From contig KN880555.1 in the NCBI GenBank assembly GCA_000934385.1, positions 1-64,000 on the forward strand: a DNA stretch of 64,000 nt, given 5' to 3'. Both the position numbers and the translations under genes were made by a program. This stretch comes from Cylindrobasidium torrendii FP15055 ss-10 (lineage: Eukaryota > Basidiomycota > Agaricomycetes > Agaricales > Physalacriaceae). Every line of letters begins with the position of its first letter. Position 1 is the stretch's first letter. The notes below the pieces were generated by a model that had not been told where the DNA came from, did no database searches, and was given only the letters and a program-made list of their open reading frames with translations. Positions 11,732-24,261 of this stretch are shown here, piece after piece.

Positions 11732-14270
11732 TCATGACCGGCCAGATGAAGGTCCAACGTCGGGAATATCAAACGATACCGACGGTCCTGGTGACAGCTC
11801 TTCGTCGCCTGCGAAGCGTACAGACCGTGAGGACGACGACTCTCGCCTCTGGTGTTGCAACTTCAGCTGATCTACCCTTCTGCCCCGGAGCTCATCTTTC
11901 GATCCACTTGAGGCTGACTTTCTTCGTCTGCTTGGCCGGGATTTCGAGGACTTTGAGCGTGTAGCCATCTTCGAGTCGCCTTCATTCTCTTCCGGCTCTG
12001 ACATCCAGTCTCCGTCATCCTCATCCTGAACCTGTTCATTATCGTTGGGGCTCAGCGTACGCTTCACTTCGTTGATATCCTTCTCGATGGCATGCGCAGC
12101 CTTCGTTGCATCCTCCTCGACGACTTGCGGAACCGCTCTCAACTTGTTGATGTACTCTTGTAACTGGTCGTGTGCATGGGCGCGCTTGCCGCGGAACTTG
12201 TGCGACGAGCCATCCCCATCGGCGTAATAGTTGCGGAGTACTTCAACCTCAACCTAGAGCCAAGATAAGTACAGATTCCAGCATCACCGAAGCTGAACTC
12301 ACCTCTTCACCCGGACCAGCTCGTCGTTCAACGACCCGATGTTGACCTTCTTTCCATTCAGAGATAATGTCTTCGCCATCGGGAACATCGCCTTCCACTG
12401 GTTCCGCAGGCGACCTCCTTTCAGCCTCCTCGATAGTGTCCCTCTCCAACTGGCGTTCGTGCTTGAGCTCGTTCTCGTCCGGCGTGCTCGAAACCTCTGT
12501 CTGGTCCGGAGACAATTCGCCCTTCTCCGCCGCGTCATGGTCACGATTAATCACAATATCTTCGCCCTTCTCGACGAGGCGAGCCTGATTTGTCCAGTCC
12601 GGCCGTCCATCTGGTCCTTGAGTGGTATGCCGGGACCATGTCCGAGAAACTGAATGCACACGTCGACCGAGCGAAAAGCCGGGAATGGAGAGACCGTGCA
12701 CCAGAATAGAGCAGAGTACCATAAATGCAACGATGGGTTGTATCGAATCGATGAGAAGCTCTTGTTGCTCGGTGGGCTCTTCAAGGTGCTTCAAAAGAAC
12801 CTCGGCGGCGAGTGTGGAGATGAAGACGGCGCCAATGCCCATGGGACCAAAATGGCCTGCGAAAATCGCTTCACGGAAGGTCTTGATATCTGGAATCCAC
12901 CTGTACAGAGCAAGCATGATGGGAAGCCTACGGAGAAGCAAGACGAGGATGGCAATAACAATCAAACGCCAAACACTGAGGGTCAAATGTTCGTCGCTGA
13001 AGCTGTCGAATGGCATCCAGGCGCCAACATAAACGAAGGAAGCGATGTTGAAAAGTAGGTCGAGCACGCTACTGAAGTTGGATTCCTCGGTTTGGCGGTT
13101 GAAGAACCCGTCCCATGCGAAAGCCGTACCGCATGCAAAGGAGGAGAGCAAGTCGTCCGAGCCGAGCAGCGATGTCCCCCCGGTGGCCAGCATGGCCAGA
13201 GAGATGTACTGTGCGACATAAGAATGCCTATCGATGAGATTGTGGTTCTCGCAAAACTTCATCAAGTAGCGGAACGCAATGCCCAGGGACGCTCCGATGA
13301 GGACACCGAGAATGACCTGGTCTGGTCGGACATGAGAAGGGGACACAGGTATGAAACTATAACTTACAGAGCCAGAGGATGAGAAACCAGTCTTTGATAG
13401 CTTCGCCCGTGCTACTATCGATAATGAGGTAGAGCGCTAAGTAGAGGAATGGGAAGGCTGCGCCGTCGTTGCATCCGGACTCCGCGGCAAGTAGATGGCG
13501 AATATGGGCAGGAACATGCTTGTCTGCGTATTTGCCACCGACGACGGCTGCAGCGAGAATGGGATCCGTGGGTGTCAAACAGGCCGCGACGGCCAAGGAC
13601 GATAGAAAGTTGAGGCCGGGGACCAGTGCATAGATGAGGGCTGCGGACACGAACCAGCCCTGTAATGAGGTTAATCCGTGAAGAGACGATGGCAACAAAC
13701 AGACTGACCCAAGTCATGATGGGCGCCAAGAGCATGAACAAGCTCTTCCAGTGTCGTTTCATGTACGCCTTGGGCAATTCCACACCGATGGCAAACACAC
13801 CGACAGCAAGGACGACGCGAGTGATTTCGAGTGTGACGGTGTTGACGACTTCTTCATTTCCGCCTGCCCAACTATGCGGGTCGAATATACCAGCGGCATA
13901 CGGACCTATAATGGATTGAATGAGGGGGACTTCTAGGACAATAATGAAGTCGAGACCGACCGATAATGATGCCAAAGACGAATGCCCAACAGGCCTCGCC
14001 TACGTAGATCTAGAGGTAAATGTTGAGTTGGTCCGAAGGACATGGCTTGGCGATGGACACACCTTTTCCCTAAGCAGCAGCGAGAACATGCCAAACTGTT
14101 GGTTTCATTCAGTTAGCACTCTTGGTGAGTCTTCTGGTCACGCACTATGACAATAAAACCGCCCAGACATGTGTAGGCAATGTGCGCGACATTAACCTCG
14201 AACTATCAAGACTGTTGAGAACATATCGAGCACGGCGATGCAGGCAACGCACTGGGTAAAAGTGAACCAT
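11732..14270 (-). CDS. plasma-membrane Na+(K+)/H+ antiporter, Nha1/Sod2 type (CPA1)
   Basis: Alkali-cation/proton exchanger with about 12 membrane helices and a long cytosolic tail. A mini first exon (MVHFYP, ATG at 14270) joins through a 50-base intron (GTGCGT...TGATAG) to FEVNVAHIAYTCLGGFIVI, then FGMFSLLLREK. The core holds DFIIVLEVPLIQSIIGPYAA, GVFAIGVELPKAYM, CLTPTDPILAAAVVGGKYAD and LAAESGCNDGAAFPFLYLAL; the TPTDP and ESGCNDG blocks contain the ion-binding Asp pair of the family. The middle continues QVILGVLIGASLGIAFRYLM and LLSSFACGTAFAWDGFF. The hydrophilic tail is acidic, then Arg/Ser-rich (SKSSKSRPSRRRKS), ending PDVGPSSGRS. In yeasts this family exports Na+/K+ and sets pH and salt tolerance, with tail-dependent regulation. 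Exon joins inside the first 600 bases were inferred from protein continuity. Confidence 0.9.
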
Positions 14271-15465
14271 GACGTCGTATCCCGAGCTTTCAGCGCTCGT
14301 CTATGCCGTGTCCGTCGTCTTGGGCGTCGTTAAAGTCGTCCGGTCGCGAGTAGGCTCGGCGACAAGCAATCCCAAGAAATTGAGATGATGGAATAAAGCC
14401 AAGCCTTCGATCGGTGGTTGTCTGGGGCTCTTTCTCTCTCTCTCGGATATTCGGTATTCACCCCGTTTGTGCCGGACATTCGCTCAGTGAAGGCTCTTGG
14501 AGGCTCTTGGCCTCTACAGACGATGGAAAAAGGCGAAATACCTCTAAGCATGCGGGAGCACCGTGTTCGTCGCCCACAACACTCTGCAAAGTCCCGACCA
14601 CCATTTCACAGTCCCACTTCCTTGCTGAAACGGTGAGCTTATGCATGGATTTGCTAGCAGAGGCTGAGGCCAATGGAGCCATGTCGAGCTGGTGCAGGCG
14701 ACTCCAAGTTTTTCGTCCTCGTGAGAGTGCCTTCCAAGAGAAGCTTAGCGGTGGCGCCAAGTTCGTAGTTCGTCATATCTGTCCATTGTGCTGATCTGAG
14801 CAACCCAATTTGGTCAACGTCGTATGTTCGCCTGGAATTCTGGTGTCACCGTCCTCCGCACACTAATGACACTGTGCATTCAGCATAAAGCAACGCACAA
14901 CGAACTTGCGTGGGTATTTAACAAGGCTTATCTATACATCTATACGAGGTGCATCATCTGCCTGGTCATCTGGAGGCGGCTTCAGAAAGAGGTTTTTCTA
15001 TCTCGGAGATGATATCATGACAGAAACGAGCCACCAACGTTCGTTCGACCCTCATTGGAAGCCGGGCGTGGGAACACTTCTGCGAACCGATTATCATCTT
15101 AGAAGCAACAATATACAACCAACATCGACTTCAATGACAGAGAAAGGCTAGTCCGAGGCAGACTTCATCGATTTCATGATAGAACAACTCTGTATACTCG
15201 AACATGGAGGACCGAGAAACCAGTGACAACTTCTGCATAATTAAGCCTCCGGTGGTTTTGGCGCCGGGACAGCCAGAGTTTAACACTTCTGAGTCTACTA
15301 AGATGTGCCGTTGAATAATGTGCATTAGCTTGATCTCTTAGAGGCAATCGAGTATCTCACTAAACTAGAAAATGCACAGAAACGGTGCGCATCATAGTGA
15401 GTATTGGCCTGCATGGGTGTCAACGGTTCCGTGTAGTGCCTGGTCGACGTCGAACACCCGAGTAC

Positions 15466-15755
15466 TCACATCCCTGTCACATCCTCAGGCTGCGATAAGT
15501 GCAAGTGACTGGTAATCTGACCATCAGTATACATACTCAATATGCAAACGTACCGGACCTCAAGCTCAAGTACTAGTCGAACATAATATCGCCCCGTAAA
15601 AGCTGTATCCTCCACCGCAGCCCTCGGGCCGCCTTCACCTACGGTGACAGGAAAATCTTCATTTCTCTGAGGCATTGGCGAGGACTGTAGTTGAGGAAAG
15701 AATTGTCGAAGGAGTGGACTGTGTTACGCTTCGGGTTAGCTGTCTTGAATCCATT
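15466..15755 (-). CDS. weak candidate small gene
   Basis: Opens with MDSRQLTRS, then a possible 44-base intron (GTAACA...CTACAG) and an exon reading SSPMPQRNEDFPVTVGEGGP followed by VEDTAFTGRYYVRLVLELE. Downstream introns with GT/AG ends can be drawn (for example GTCCGG...TTACCAG), but the stop is ambiguous. The phase-compatible joins and codon-like composition are the only support. No family was recognised and the coordinates are approximate. Confidence 0.2.
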
Positions 15756-16821
15756 GGGTATCGTTAGATCGCGTTGTACCCTATCCTGTCCCTAGGGGTT
15801 GCCGCGGTTGACTCGCAGCGGAACTGTGGTCTTCGGATGGTTGTTAGACAGACGGACATTCGAGCGGTGGGCGCCTGGGCCAGCGAGGACGCCCACATGA
15901 GCTGCGCACACGACAATCCTCGAGGCGCACGGCGCACGCGACACACTCCATTTGAAAGCTCTGCGTGCATATGACGGCGGTAGTGTATGTGTTTTGCCCG
16001 AATCGCGGTGATTTACGGGCTGCCGTGTGCAAACCTCGAGATGTGACTGGTCCATGGACGAGTGCCAGAGACATCGAGACGTTCACTTGCTACCTTTTGG
16101 ATTCCGGTTGTGATCGCCCCGCAATGGCAGACGTAGGCCTGTCAGGATGTTCCCAGTTCGGGACACACAACGTGAGAGAGAACGTCAAAGTACGAGCCTC
16201 GAGGATCACCAGAGAACTTCGAATGGATGGTGATCCTGAGATATGGTTTGTGATCCGCTGGCAACTGTGGCCCCGCCTCCGTGCGCACCGTCGGCAATGT
16301 TCGCCGGTGCCAACTCCTGGCCAACTCTAATCTGTCAGAGTGAGGAGCTCGAGGCCAGACCGCCAATCCAATAATAATGAGGTAGAGCTTGCGTCCAATA
16401 ATGAAGTAGGACCTGTCCAATCTCTTGTTGGAGTGAACTCTCGACGTGTCGGGCCTTTGTCGATACGATAAGCGCCCCAAATCCGTGTCTGTATTTTGAG
16501 GTAGCGGCAGTATCTCTCACTATCTAGGTCCTTGACGTCGCCAGCGCGTCGCTGTGGTGCTCAAACGCTTTTTTTTCGTGCACACTGCAAATGGAATTTT
16601 AAAGACGATCAGTGTGTGATCGCGCAGCCAGGGTCCATTCGGGCACAAAACTAGTGTCCAGAGAATACTCGTGAATACACTGGTCTGAAAGCTAGACTGC
16701 GTCGTCGGTTCTGGTATGGACGGGCACAAATTTGCTCCAGCTACAAGAAAATACGAATTATGTAGCTAACACTGAGAAATGCATATAACCCCGTAGTCGT
16801 GGTGTTGTGCGGAGCATGTGG

Positions 16822-16840
16822 TGGTCTATATATAAGACCA
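16822..16840. promoter_or_regulatory. palindromic TATA element upstream of the amino acid permease
   Basis: A perfect inverted repeat, TGGTCT and AGACCA, flanks ATATATA. It lies about 170 bases upstream of the permease ATG. It may be a distal TATA or a binding site for a dimeric factor. Confidence 0.3.
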
Positions 16841-16927
16841 TATGCGTTCCTTACGCTTATCTACTTATCTTTCCTATAGAGGCCCTATTCGGTAATTGAA
16901 TCCGGTGTGGCTTCTCGCCACCCGGGC

Positions 16928-16933
16928 TATAAA
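16928..16933 (+). promoter_or_regulatory. TATA box of the amino acid permease
   Basis: TATAAA lies 79 bases upstream of the ATG at 17012 and is followed by a CT-rich stretch typical of fungal transcription starts. Confidence 0.45.
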
Positions 16934-17011
16934 GTCGAGAGCGTCTTCTCAACGGGTGCCTCACCTCCTCCCCCGTCACTTCACCACCAGTCTCTGCGGT
17001 CAGACTCAGAT

Positions 17012-18949
17012 ATGTCGGACAAGGTGTACGACGTCGAGAAAGGCTCCTCCAAAGGTGACCTCGACATCGAGGTTACCCCACACGACGAGCGCGTCGTCGA
17101 TGGAGAGACCGAAGACCCTCACATGCATCGTGCCCTCAAGGGCAGGCATGTTTCCATGATTGCCATTGTAAGTCGCTCACTGTTTTCAACAACTTTTTGA
17201 AAAAAGTGCTCACACGACCTCCCCCCAGGCTGGCACGCTCGGTACTGGTCTCTTCTTGGGATCCGGAAAAGCCATCGCCAACGGTGGTCCCGTCGGCGCT
17301 GTTGTCGGCTATGCCATCGTCGGCTGTCTGGTTGGTCTCATGATGTATGCGCTCGGCGAGGTGCGTGTCCTTTTTTTTCATTTCTCGCCGGACCCCGCTC
17401 ACGACAGAGAGTAGATGATGGTCTACGACCCCTCTGCAGGCGGCTTCATCGAATTTTCTGCGCGTTATGTCGACCCGGCCCTTGGTTTTGCGATGGGATG
17501 GCAGTTCTGGTTCCAGACTGCAATGACCGCCCCCACTGAAGTCGTCGCCGCCTCCATCATCATCCAATACTGGGACGACGCACAGAACCATCTTGCCATC
17601 TATGTCACCGTCATTCTCATCTGCATGGTTGCCATCAACATGGCCGGCGTCAAGTGCGTGCTTCCAGCATTTTTTTCCCTTCACAGACCGGCAGCTGACC
17701 TGTTTGAAGGTACTTCGGTGAATTCGAGTTCTGGTTTGCGTTCATCAAGGTCATCACCATCATCGGTCTCTGCATCATGTGTCTCGTCGTCGACCTCGGT
17801 GGTGCACCTGACCGCGACCGCCGTGGTTTCCGTTACTGGCGCGACACGCCCTTCAACAGCGACTACCTCGACCTCACTCCACCAGCCAAAGCCCGCTTCC
17901 TCGGTTTCTGGGCCGTTCTCACCCAGGCTGCCTTCTCGTACGGTGGTATGGAAGGTCTCGCCTCGATCTGCCTGGAAGCCGAGAACCCAAGGAAGACAAT
18001 GCGCACTGCCGTCCGTGCCATTTTCTACCGTATCGTCCTCCTGTGTAAGCACGTTTTACATGGCTTGGGAATTTTTCTCATTTTTGTTTTCTGTAGACAT
18101 TGTGTCTCTCTGGCTCGTCGGAATGTGCATTTCCCCCAAGGACCCCAACCTGCTCCAGGCCAACGACGCAGACAGTGGTACCGCCGCACAATCTCCCTTC
18201 GTCGTCGTCATTACCACCTCCGGCATCAAGGTGCTCGACCACATTATCAACGCTGTCGTTTTGACCTCCGCCTTCTCTTCCGGAAACGAGTTCCTCTACT
18301 CTTCGTCCCGTGCGCTCTTCATGCTCGCCCAGGAGGGTCAAGCGCCTCGCATTTTCTCCAAGGTCCTCAAGAACGGTGTACCAATCTACTCCCTCGCTTT
18401 CACCTCCCTGTTCTCCCTCCTTGCCTACCTGAACTGCGGTGCAGGTGGTGCATCTGAGGCGTTCAACTGGCTGTCTGGGATCACCACCCTTGGTTCCATG
18501 TTGACATGGTGTGGCGTTGCTATCACACACACACGGTTCGCTCGGGGAATGAAGGCGCAGGGTGTCAGCCGCGACACACTGCCATTCAAGTCATTCCTCA
18601 TGCCATGGGGTTCTTGGGTCGTCCTTGTGTCCTTCGTGATCATCATCTTGTGCGTCTCGCGTTTCAGTATCTATTGCATTCAGAAACTCACCTCACTTCT
18701 ACAGCTTTTCGGGATGGACAAGCGTGAAGCCGTTCAGCGCGTCCGATTTCTTCTCGACATACATCAACATCCCCTTCGTCTTCATCCTTTTCGGAGCATG
18801 GAAGGTGCTCAAGCGCACAAAATACGTCCCTCTCATGGAGATGGATGTGTACGTCCTCCCCTTTCTTTCCATGAGGCCCACCTCTGACAATTATCTGCAG
18901 TACCTCACATTACGTCGAGGGTTCAGTCGTGCGCTCCAAGTTCTCATGA
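17012..18949 (+). CDS. amino acid permease (APC superfamily, yeast amino acid transporter family)
   Basis: Proton-coupled amino acid uptake carrier with 12 expected helices and a cytosolic N-terminus (MSDKVYDVEKGSSKGD, ATG at 17012). Landmarks: HRALKGRHVSMIAI joined by a short intron to AGTLGTGLFLGSGKAIANGG, the helix-1 substrate motif; MMYALGE|MMVYDPSAGGFIEFSARYVD; GFAMGWQFWFQTAMTAPTEV; AAFSYGGMEGLASICLEAEN; SSGNEFLYSSSRALFMLAQE; GASEAFNWLSGITTLGSML. The last short exon joins GAT-GT to TACC across GTACGT...CTGCAG and ends SHYVEGSVVRSKFS. There are about six introns. Substrate specificity cannot be read from the sequence. This start is the first true ATG in frame after the TATA box. A second permease of the same family lies at 36-39 kb in the opposite orientation, but the two differ clearly. 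Confidence 0.9.
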
Positions 18950-19634
18950 GTTCCTTAGTCTCGGTGGATGTTTTTCGGGCGGATTACCAGTGTACTATTT
19001 ATTTAATTCAATCGACGTTGTCAATATTCATCATGAGCACAAAAAATGCATAAAATGCTTCACGAAATCCCTTCTGGCCCTCGTGTGTTCTCGACGGCGG
19101 TTATCGTCGTACCTGCAATGGTATCGCCCAACCAATCATGTATAGAATATCATGTCGAGCTGAAAATCCCGCACTACATGAGTACAGCCACAAAGCCGGG
19201 GCGCTGGAGCTTTTTTGCAACCTATTGACAACGTGCTATCTGGAGCCAATGGCTACTCATTCTCTTGTCATAAACCGTTAGCGCTATCAAAGTTTCTCAT
19301 GAGCGGCACCACTATCAGAGTCAGTCCACCTCTATCGTCGTGCCCTACAGCCTGAGGGGTTTTGGGTGGGCAGGCTTGCTCGATAAGAGAGCGCCCCATT
19401 TCAGATCACGTATACCATATGGAGCAACCCAATAAGTCCCATTGTTCTCTAAAAATAACTCCTGCTTGGCGTGCCTAGTGGCACAAAGCTGGGCGACTTG
19501 GCGAGTCCTTGCTTCGGTATATCACTGACCGGATCCAACTTCAACCAAGTGCCTTTATCCCTTGTTCAAGTACACTAACCTACATATTGATACATGATAC
19601 TTACATGATTTGATTTCGAGATACATACAGTACA
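18950..19634. other. convergent 3' intergenic region
   Basis: Lies between the 3' ends of the permease (+) and the RNA polymerase gene (-). No coding motif was seen; it probably holds both 3' UTRs and terminators. Confidence 0.5.
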
Positions 19635-22600
19635 TCACTGGCGCGCCTTCTTGGCTATATCCAACATAACACCCAAAGCAACAATTCCAAAGCTTGCAGA
19701 ACCAAACGAGACCTCACCCTCTTCGTCATCATCAAGGACGTCGGCAAGCGCAACATCCCAAGCCGCCGCGGCGCGCTCAAACGTCGCGATATCCCTATCC
19801 GACAACGCCTCTTCGTCATCCTCGTCTTCGTCGATCCCATCTACCGTCGCATCATCATCTTCGACAACAAGGGTGCGCCGAAGCTCCTTGCGTATTCCCT
19901 TAGCCAACTGCTGCGTCTGTCCCGCCACATCAGCGTCTCGTCACAGAACAATGATTCTGCGAATTTACCTGCAAGTTCATCGCAGTGACCGCGTCCCTCC
20001 TCTTACGGTGGTCCGCCCACTTCGCCTGGATAGTCCCACTCAGAATCTCTGCCTCACTGATCATATCATTCGGATGCTTCGACAGCGTATGCTCCTTCGC
20101 AATTTGCCTGAACTCCGTCTTGTAGAGCTCGAGGAGTTCACCCATCTCATGGAATAAGCTTTCCTCCACGTCGTCAATGTCAGGCAGCCCAAGCGACTCC
20201 GTATCCAGATCCTCCAGCGCTTCCTGAATAAGTCCAAAGTATGGGAAGTTGTTTCCAGGATCTTCCTCGCGCAATGGCACCCGACGGAAGAGGACACCAA
20301 GCACTTTGGTGCTTCGGTAGTATGATGAGTCGGGGTCCGTGGCATCGACAAGCTCAGTCGCAAGGAAATCAGGCTTGTATCGATTTGGTGCCCGGGGAAT
20401 CTTCGTAAAGTCAACGGGCGTGCCAGTCTTTGGGAAGTCGACGGCGTGTGAGGCAAGCTCCGCGAGCTGAAGGCATTCATCGCTCTCTGGACCTCTTTCA
20501 TTGGTGTCGGCAATGGTGAGATGGCGGTTGGCAATCATCCCGACGAGGTCTGCTTCAAGCTGGAGCCAAGCATTAGTGGGGCGGGGGATTCAACGAGAGA
20601 GGCTACTCACAAAGTCAATGACAAAATCAGCAACGTCCGCTACCGTACAAGGGTCCTCGGTCTCCTTGTGAGGTAGGCCAATGTACGACCCAGCCTCCAC
20701 CGTCCGAGTAGGGAATAGGTCAATCTGCTTCCAAGGTAAGTAGCCAATTCACAGGACCTGGAGAAAATCTCACATTGCGAATGATATTGAAGATGTCGCC
20801 GTCCAAATCGCCCCCACCAAGACACGAGGCCAGGCTGCGATTCCCTCTGAATTTCAAAAGTCAGCCAGGCATAAACGTCATGGTTTCCAGTGTACTCACC
20901 GGCAAGAGAAAACGACAACATTTTTCAGGTGTCGCAATTGTGGTCGGTCCACAGCATTGACGAACTGTACATCCCCCGGATGAATCTGAGGCGACCGAGT
21001 GATAAGAACCCGCCCCGTAATCCTGTCGTTCAATCCAGTCCTATCATTCCTCACATGCGCGTATATCTCGCCCTCCGCCAGACAATCCCATTCATCGCTC
21101 ACACCAATGAGCGTCCACGAGCCGGGTACCGGAATCCGCCCGCGGAATTTGAGCTCACGGAGGACATGTGTTGCTGCATAGGAAATGACAGTTGCTAGAA
21201 GGTCGCATTGCAATCTATCTGCGATGATGTCCGAGTCGCGCATGCCCAGCTGCCTCACGAGATTGTTGAAGAGTGAGGGCAGGCGGTAAGAAGTCCCCAG
21301 GCCGTGTTGTTGGAAGAGCTTCGAAGCTGCTTTGAAGGAAGTGCGAATGGCATCAACGTTGTCAATGGCATCGTCCTGAAGCCCGATGAAGGTGTCTCTC
21401 TGCACACCAAGATGTTCAAGGAGCATGGTGAGGGGTCGGTTGAGGAACATTGCGATGGGGCGAGCAGATGTGTTGGCGATGTCCACAGTTAGTGCGTTAT
21501 CCGTCTCGAATTTGGTCTGCGATGGTCTGAGCGTGAGTATCTTTCCCTGAAGGGTGTTGTCCTCGAAGATAATTCCCTAGGACACGTTGAGTACGTGAGG
21601 TCAAAGACATAACACGGTCTGAAAGTACCTTGGCCCCACCAATACGGATCTGATAGCACGATGGCATCCTGCGCGCATTGACTGATGTCCCCTCGTTGTA
21701 ATTAGCCCAGATGGCGCGGTTCATTGCGGGAGATATCGTCGAACATCCATCCGTAAAGAGGTTGCGCGAGGCTGACATCCTGTCTGGTATTCGCCGCACT
21801 TCTTCTGGCCGGAGTTGGATAGAAGGCGCAGATGCTGAAAAGGCTTGTGCCCAGCGTGCAGCCAAGAGTGCGGGCTTCCTGATTATCCTCGTAAAATCAC
21901 CCTGTATGATTCAGTAAGCTGTTATTTGCATGCAAAGACACATTACTCACCAAAGTTCGGCGAATTTCCTCAGCGGACATGAGCGTTGGCCCTGTCGCCG
22001 TGTTGAATGCGAACGGGTGGACAAAGACAACACAATGTTGCTTGAGGCCACTCATTGAGTATCCCAGAAACTCATATGTGCGACCTGCCACTTGGATACC
22101 TTGGGTGAGCGCACCCTTATAGCGAGTCTGGAGAAGGTCCTTGATGCTGAGACTTAGTGTAAGGTCTTGCCTCAGGGTGACGCGGTTATCGTCCTGGAAA
22201 GAAACGCGAATGAAATTATCGTTGTTGCCAAAGCGCCGCAGAATACTGCTCGACTGATCTGGAAGCGGTCCTTCGAGGATGCGCGAGCTCGGGGTGAGAA
22301 TGACATGGTAAGATTGATAGATGGCTGCTGTTGAGGCCACAAATGGACGGCTTCGCGGTGTTTCTGGTGAGTATGCCGTGATTGCTAGCTCGAGAAGATC
22401 TGTGAGCGTCGGTTCCGGTGTGTTGGCGGCTTCAGCAGCTTGTTGGCGTTGCTGACGTTGTTGGCGCTCACGTCCCTGTCTCCCACGCTGCCTCCTGGTC
22501 TTGCGTCTTCTCTCGGTGGCTACAAAATGCTGTCGCGCTGCGCTCAGCGACATATTTGCCGTGTTGGTCAGGGAGGGTGCCGGAATTCGTTCCAGAAACC

Positions 22601-23678
22601 AACGCAGAATTTGAGGAGCCTCCACCCGATTGGAATAATGCATGCGAAAAACGACATCCTGCAGACCAATGACCTCGGCGGGATCCAAAACTCCACTGAG
22701 CACTGCCTTCTCCAGCTCAAATGCCAGTGGGATATCGAGACGGGCCAGGACATTTTGGAAGTGTTCGTCAACTTCCTCCCCAAACAATCCTCGACTTTGA
22801 ACCGGGATTTGGACGTATCGAACACGATGAACGTGCATATCACGGCAACGCACTAGGAACAAGTTGAGACTTTCGATATCACGGAACTGGACGTAGAGGA
22901 AGCGGCCAACAGGCGGCATGGATGAGTTGCCGTAGATAGAGGCAGCGCGTTGGGCGGGAGTCGGTCTGACATTGTGTATGATATCTTCTATGCCATATGG
23001 GTCGTCTGAATCAACCGTGGGCGCCTCCTCGAATACGGGGAAGGCATTAGCCTCGATAATGACATATCCAGCTTCAGCCGCGGCGCAGATGGACACGATC
23101 TGCGGGGCACGATACCAAGCTACAATCGGAGGGAGAAACAGGTGTCCTTCTGTAGTGAGTTTGAGTCTCCGATGTTGAATGTCGCATGAGATTGTGGCTG
23201 ATGCGCCCTCGGCCACGGTGGCTTCCTGAGAAAATGTGCCATCCCTGCAGAAACGTCCAAAGGCAAACGAATGGAGGTGGATGGGGGCGGAGCTATCCTG
23301 GGCCCGCTCTACCGCGCGGCGCCTGGCCTCCGGGTCGCGCCAACTATGCTGGGCGAGTCGGTCCACGAGAGCGGGGTCGGGGGCACGATTGCTGAGAGAA
23401 AATTGGACGCGCGAGCCGTCGGCGACGAAAGGAATGCCGCCCCGATAGGTGTCGAGGAAGGTGTTGCCAGATGCAGAGTCGGGAAATGTTAGCAAACCGC
23501 AGCGAAATCGCTGACGGCCGCCATTTCGGTTAGGCGTGACTCGTAGCAGAAATACATCAAAGTTCAGAGGTGGGGAGCCAGGTGGGTTGACCGGTGGACG
23601 ATGGATATGCCGTGCAAGCTTGATGTTGATTTCGTCTTTGCTGCACTGGACTGGAATCCCTCTCATGAAGATTTGCAT
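19635..23678 (-). CDS. cellular RNA-dependent RNA polymerase (RNA silencing, QDE-1/RDR type)
   Basis: Copies single-stranded RNA into double-stranded RNA to feed Dicer/Argonaute silencing. The ATG at 23678 gives MQIFMRGIPVQCSKDEINIK, an RRM-like start typical of fungal RdRPs. The first exon is about 580 codons. Later exons carry RNLFTDGCSTISPAMNRAIW (the conserved FTDGCxxIS block), QDDAIDNVDAIRTSFKAASK, LRELKFRGRIPVPGSWTLIG, ITGRVLITRSPQIHPGDVQF, LKNVVVFSCRGNRSLAS, then LGGGDLDGDIFNIIRN, whose DLDGD Asp triad binds the catalytic metal (about 20.78-20.82 kb). The C-terminal part has MIANRHLTIADTNERGPES, HAVDFPKTGTPVDF and YKPDFLA, and ends with an Asp/Glu-rich segment and a possible hydrophobic stretch. 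Total length is about 1,200-1,250 residues, normal for the family. All hallmark residues are intact, so it should be active. A LINE fragment lies about 1 kb upstream. Confidence 0.92.
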
Positions 23679-24248
23679 GGCTAGATATGCCAATTAGCCA
23701 TAGTCAAGCAAAAGTCCGCAATCTGACTGACTTGGAGACTACCGCAGTGGTGGGCTTCAAGAAAGTCGTATCGATGAATGCCTCGAGGCAAAGCCCCTCG
23801 TCTCAAATGGTGTTCTTTCCCGGCGCTTCCTGCGTTGATTGTGCGTCCACGGGGTGATATAGACGCTTAGTTTTTGAAGGTGGTCAAAGTCAAAAGGAGA
23901 GGTTTCCATTATTCCAGTGTCCAAAATACCGGTTGCTTCCGAGTCGCTAAAGCTGTTTTGCAATGACGGGCTGGTGGCAGTTGTAAAGAATCAGGAGATG
24001 GACGGCCGTATGCCATTCGGCACAGCGGGCCGATCAACGTTCCAAGTTGCCCAAATTCACCCTTTGAGTACAATGCCACCAACTGATTAGAGCGTTAGGT
24101 GTTGTAACCTTGGCCAGTAAAGCCGTGGAGAAGCGATCCCAGTATACAAGCATGACGGACCACGGCCTCTCGCGGAGACGAGCCCACTGCGCGCTACGAC
24201 TTATTCAGTGCAGAGATAGTAATGCTTCAACGATGCCTCGTCTCCTAT
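23679..24248. other. intergenic, upstream of the RNA polymerase gene
   Basis: Promoter side of the RdRP gene. Short frames only; no motif was recognised. Confidence 0.5.
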
Positions 24249-24261
24249 TTCTTACTTGTTC
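24249..24261. repeat. target-site duplication, copy 1
   Basis: The 13-mer TTCTTACTTGTTC. An identical copy lies at 24742-24754. The pair brackets the LINE fragment, and this copy sits at the A-rich 3' side of the element. Confidence 0.7.

Larger units (their letters stand above)
14271..17011. other. gene-poor 2.7 kb region
   Basis: No recognised protein or RNA gene apart from one weak small candidate near 15.5-15.8 kb. Many short frames overlap on both strands between 15.7 and 16.5 kb with no motif. The right end carries the promoter of the amino acid permease, with two TATA-like elements listed separately. It could hide a long non-coding transcript or a fast-evolving gene. Confidence 0.5.

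Noticed and set aside
15965..16330. 121-codon plus-strand ORF in the gene-poor region
   Set aside because: Several frames of similar length overlap here on both strands and none has a motif, splice structure or promoter.
16907..17011. Upstream in-frame extension of the permease
   Set aside because: It would start at GTG and lies between the TATA box and the first true ATG at 17012; fungal genes rarely use such starts.
17136..18530. ORFs of 182, 123 and 150 codons on the minus strand
   Set aside because: Antisense to the amino acid permease exons; no motif, and low-complexity composition.
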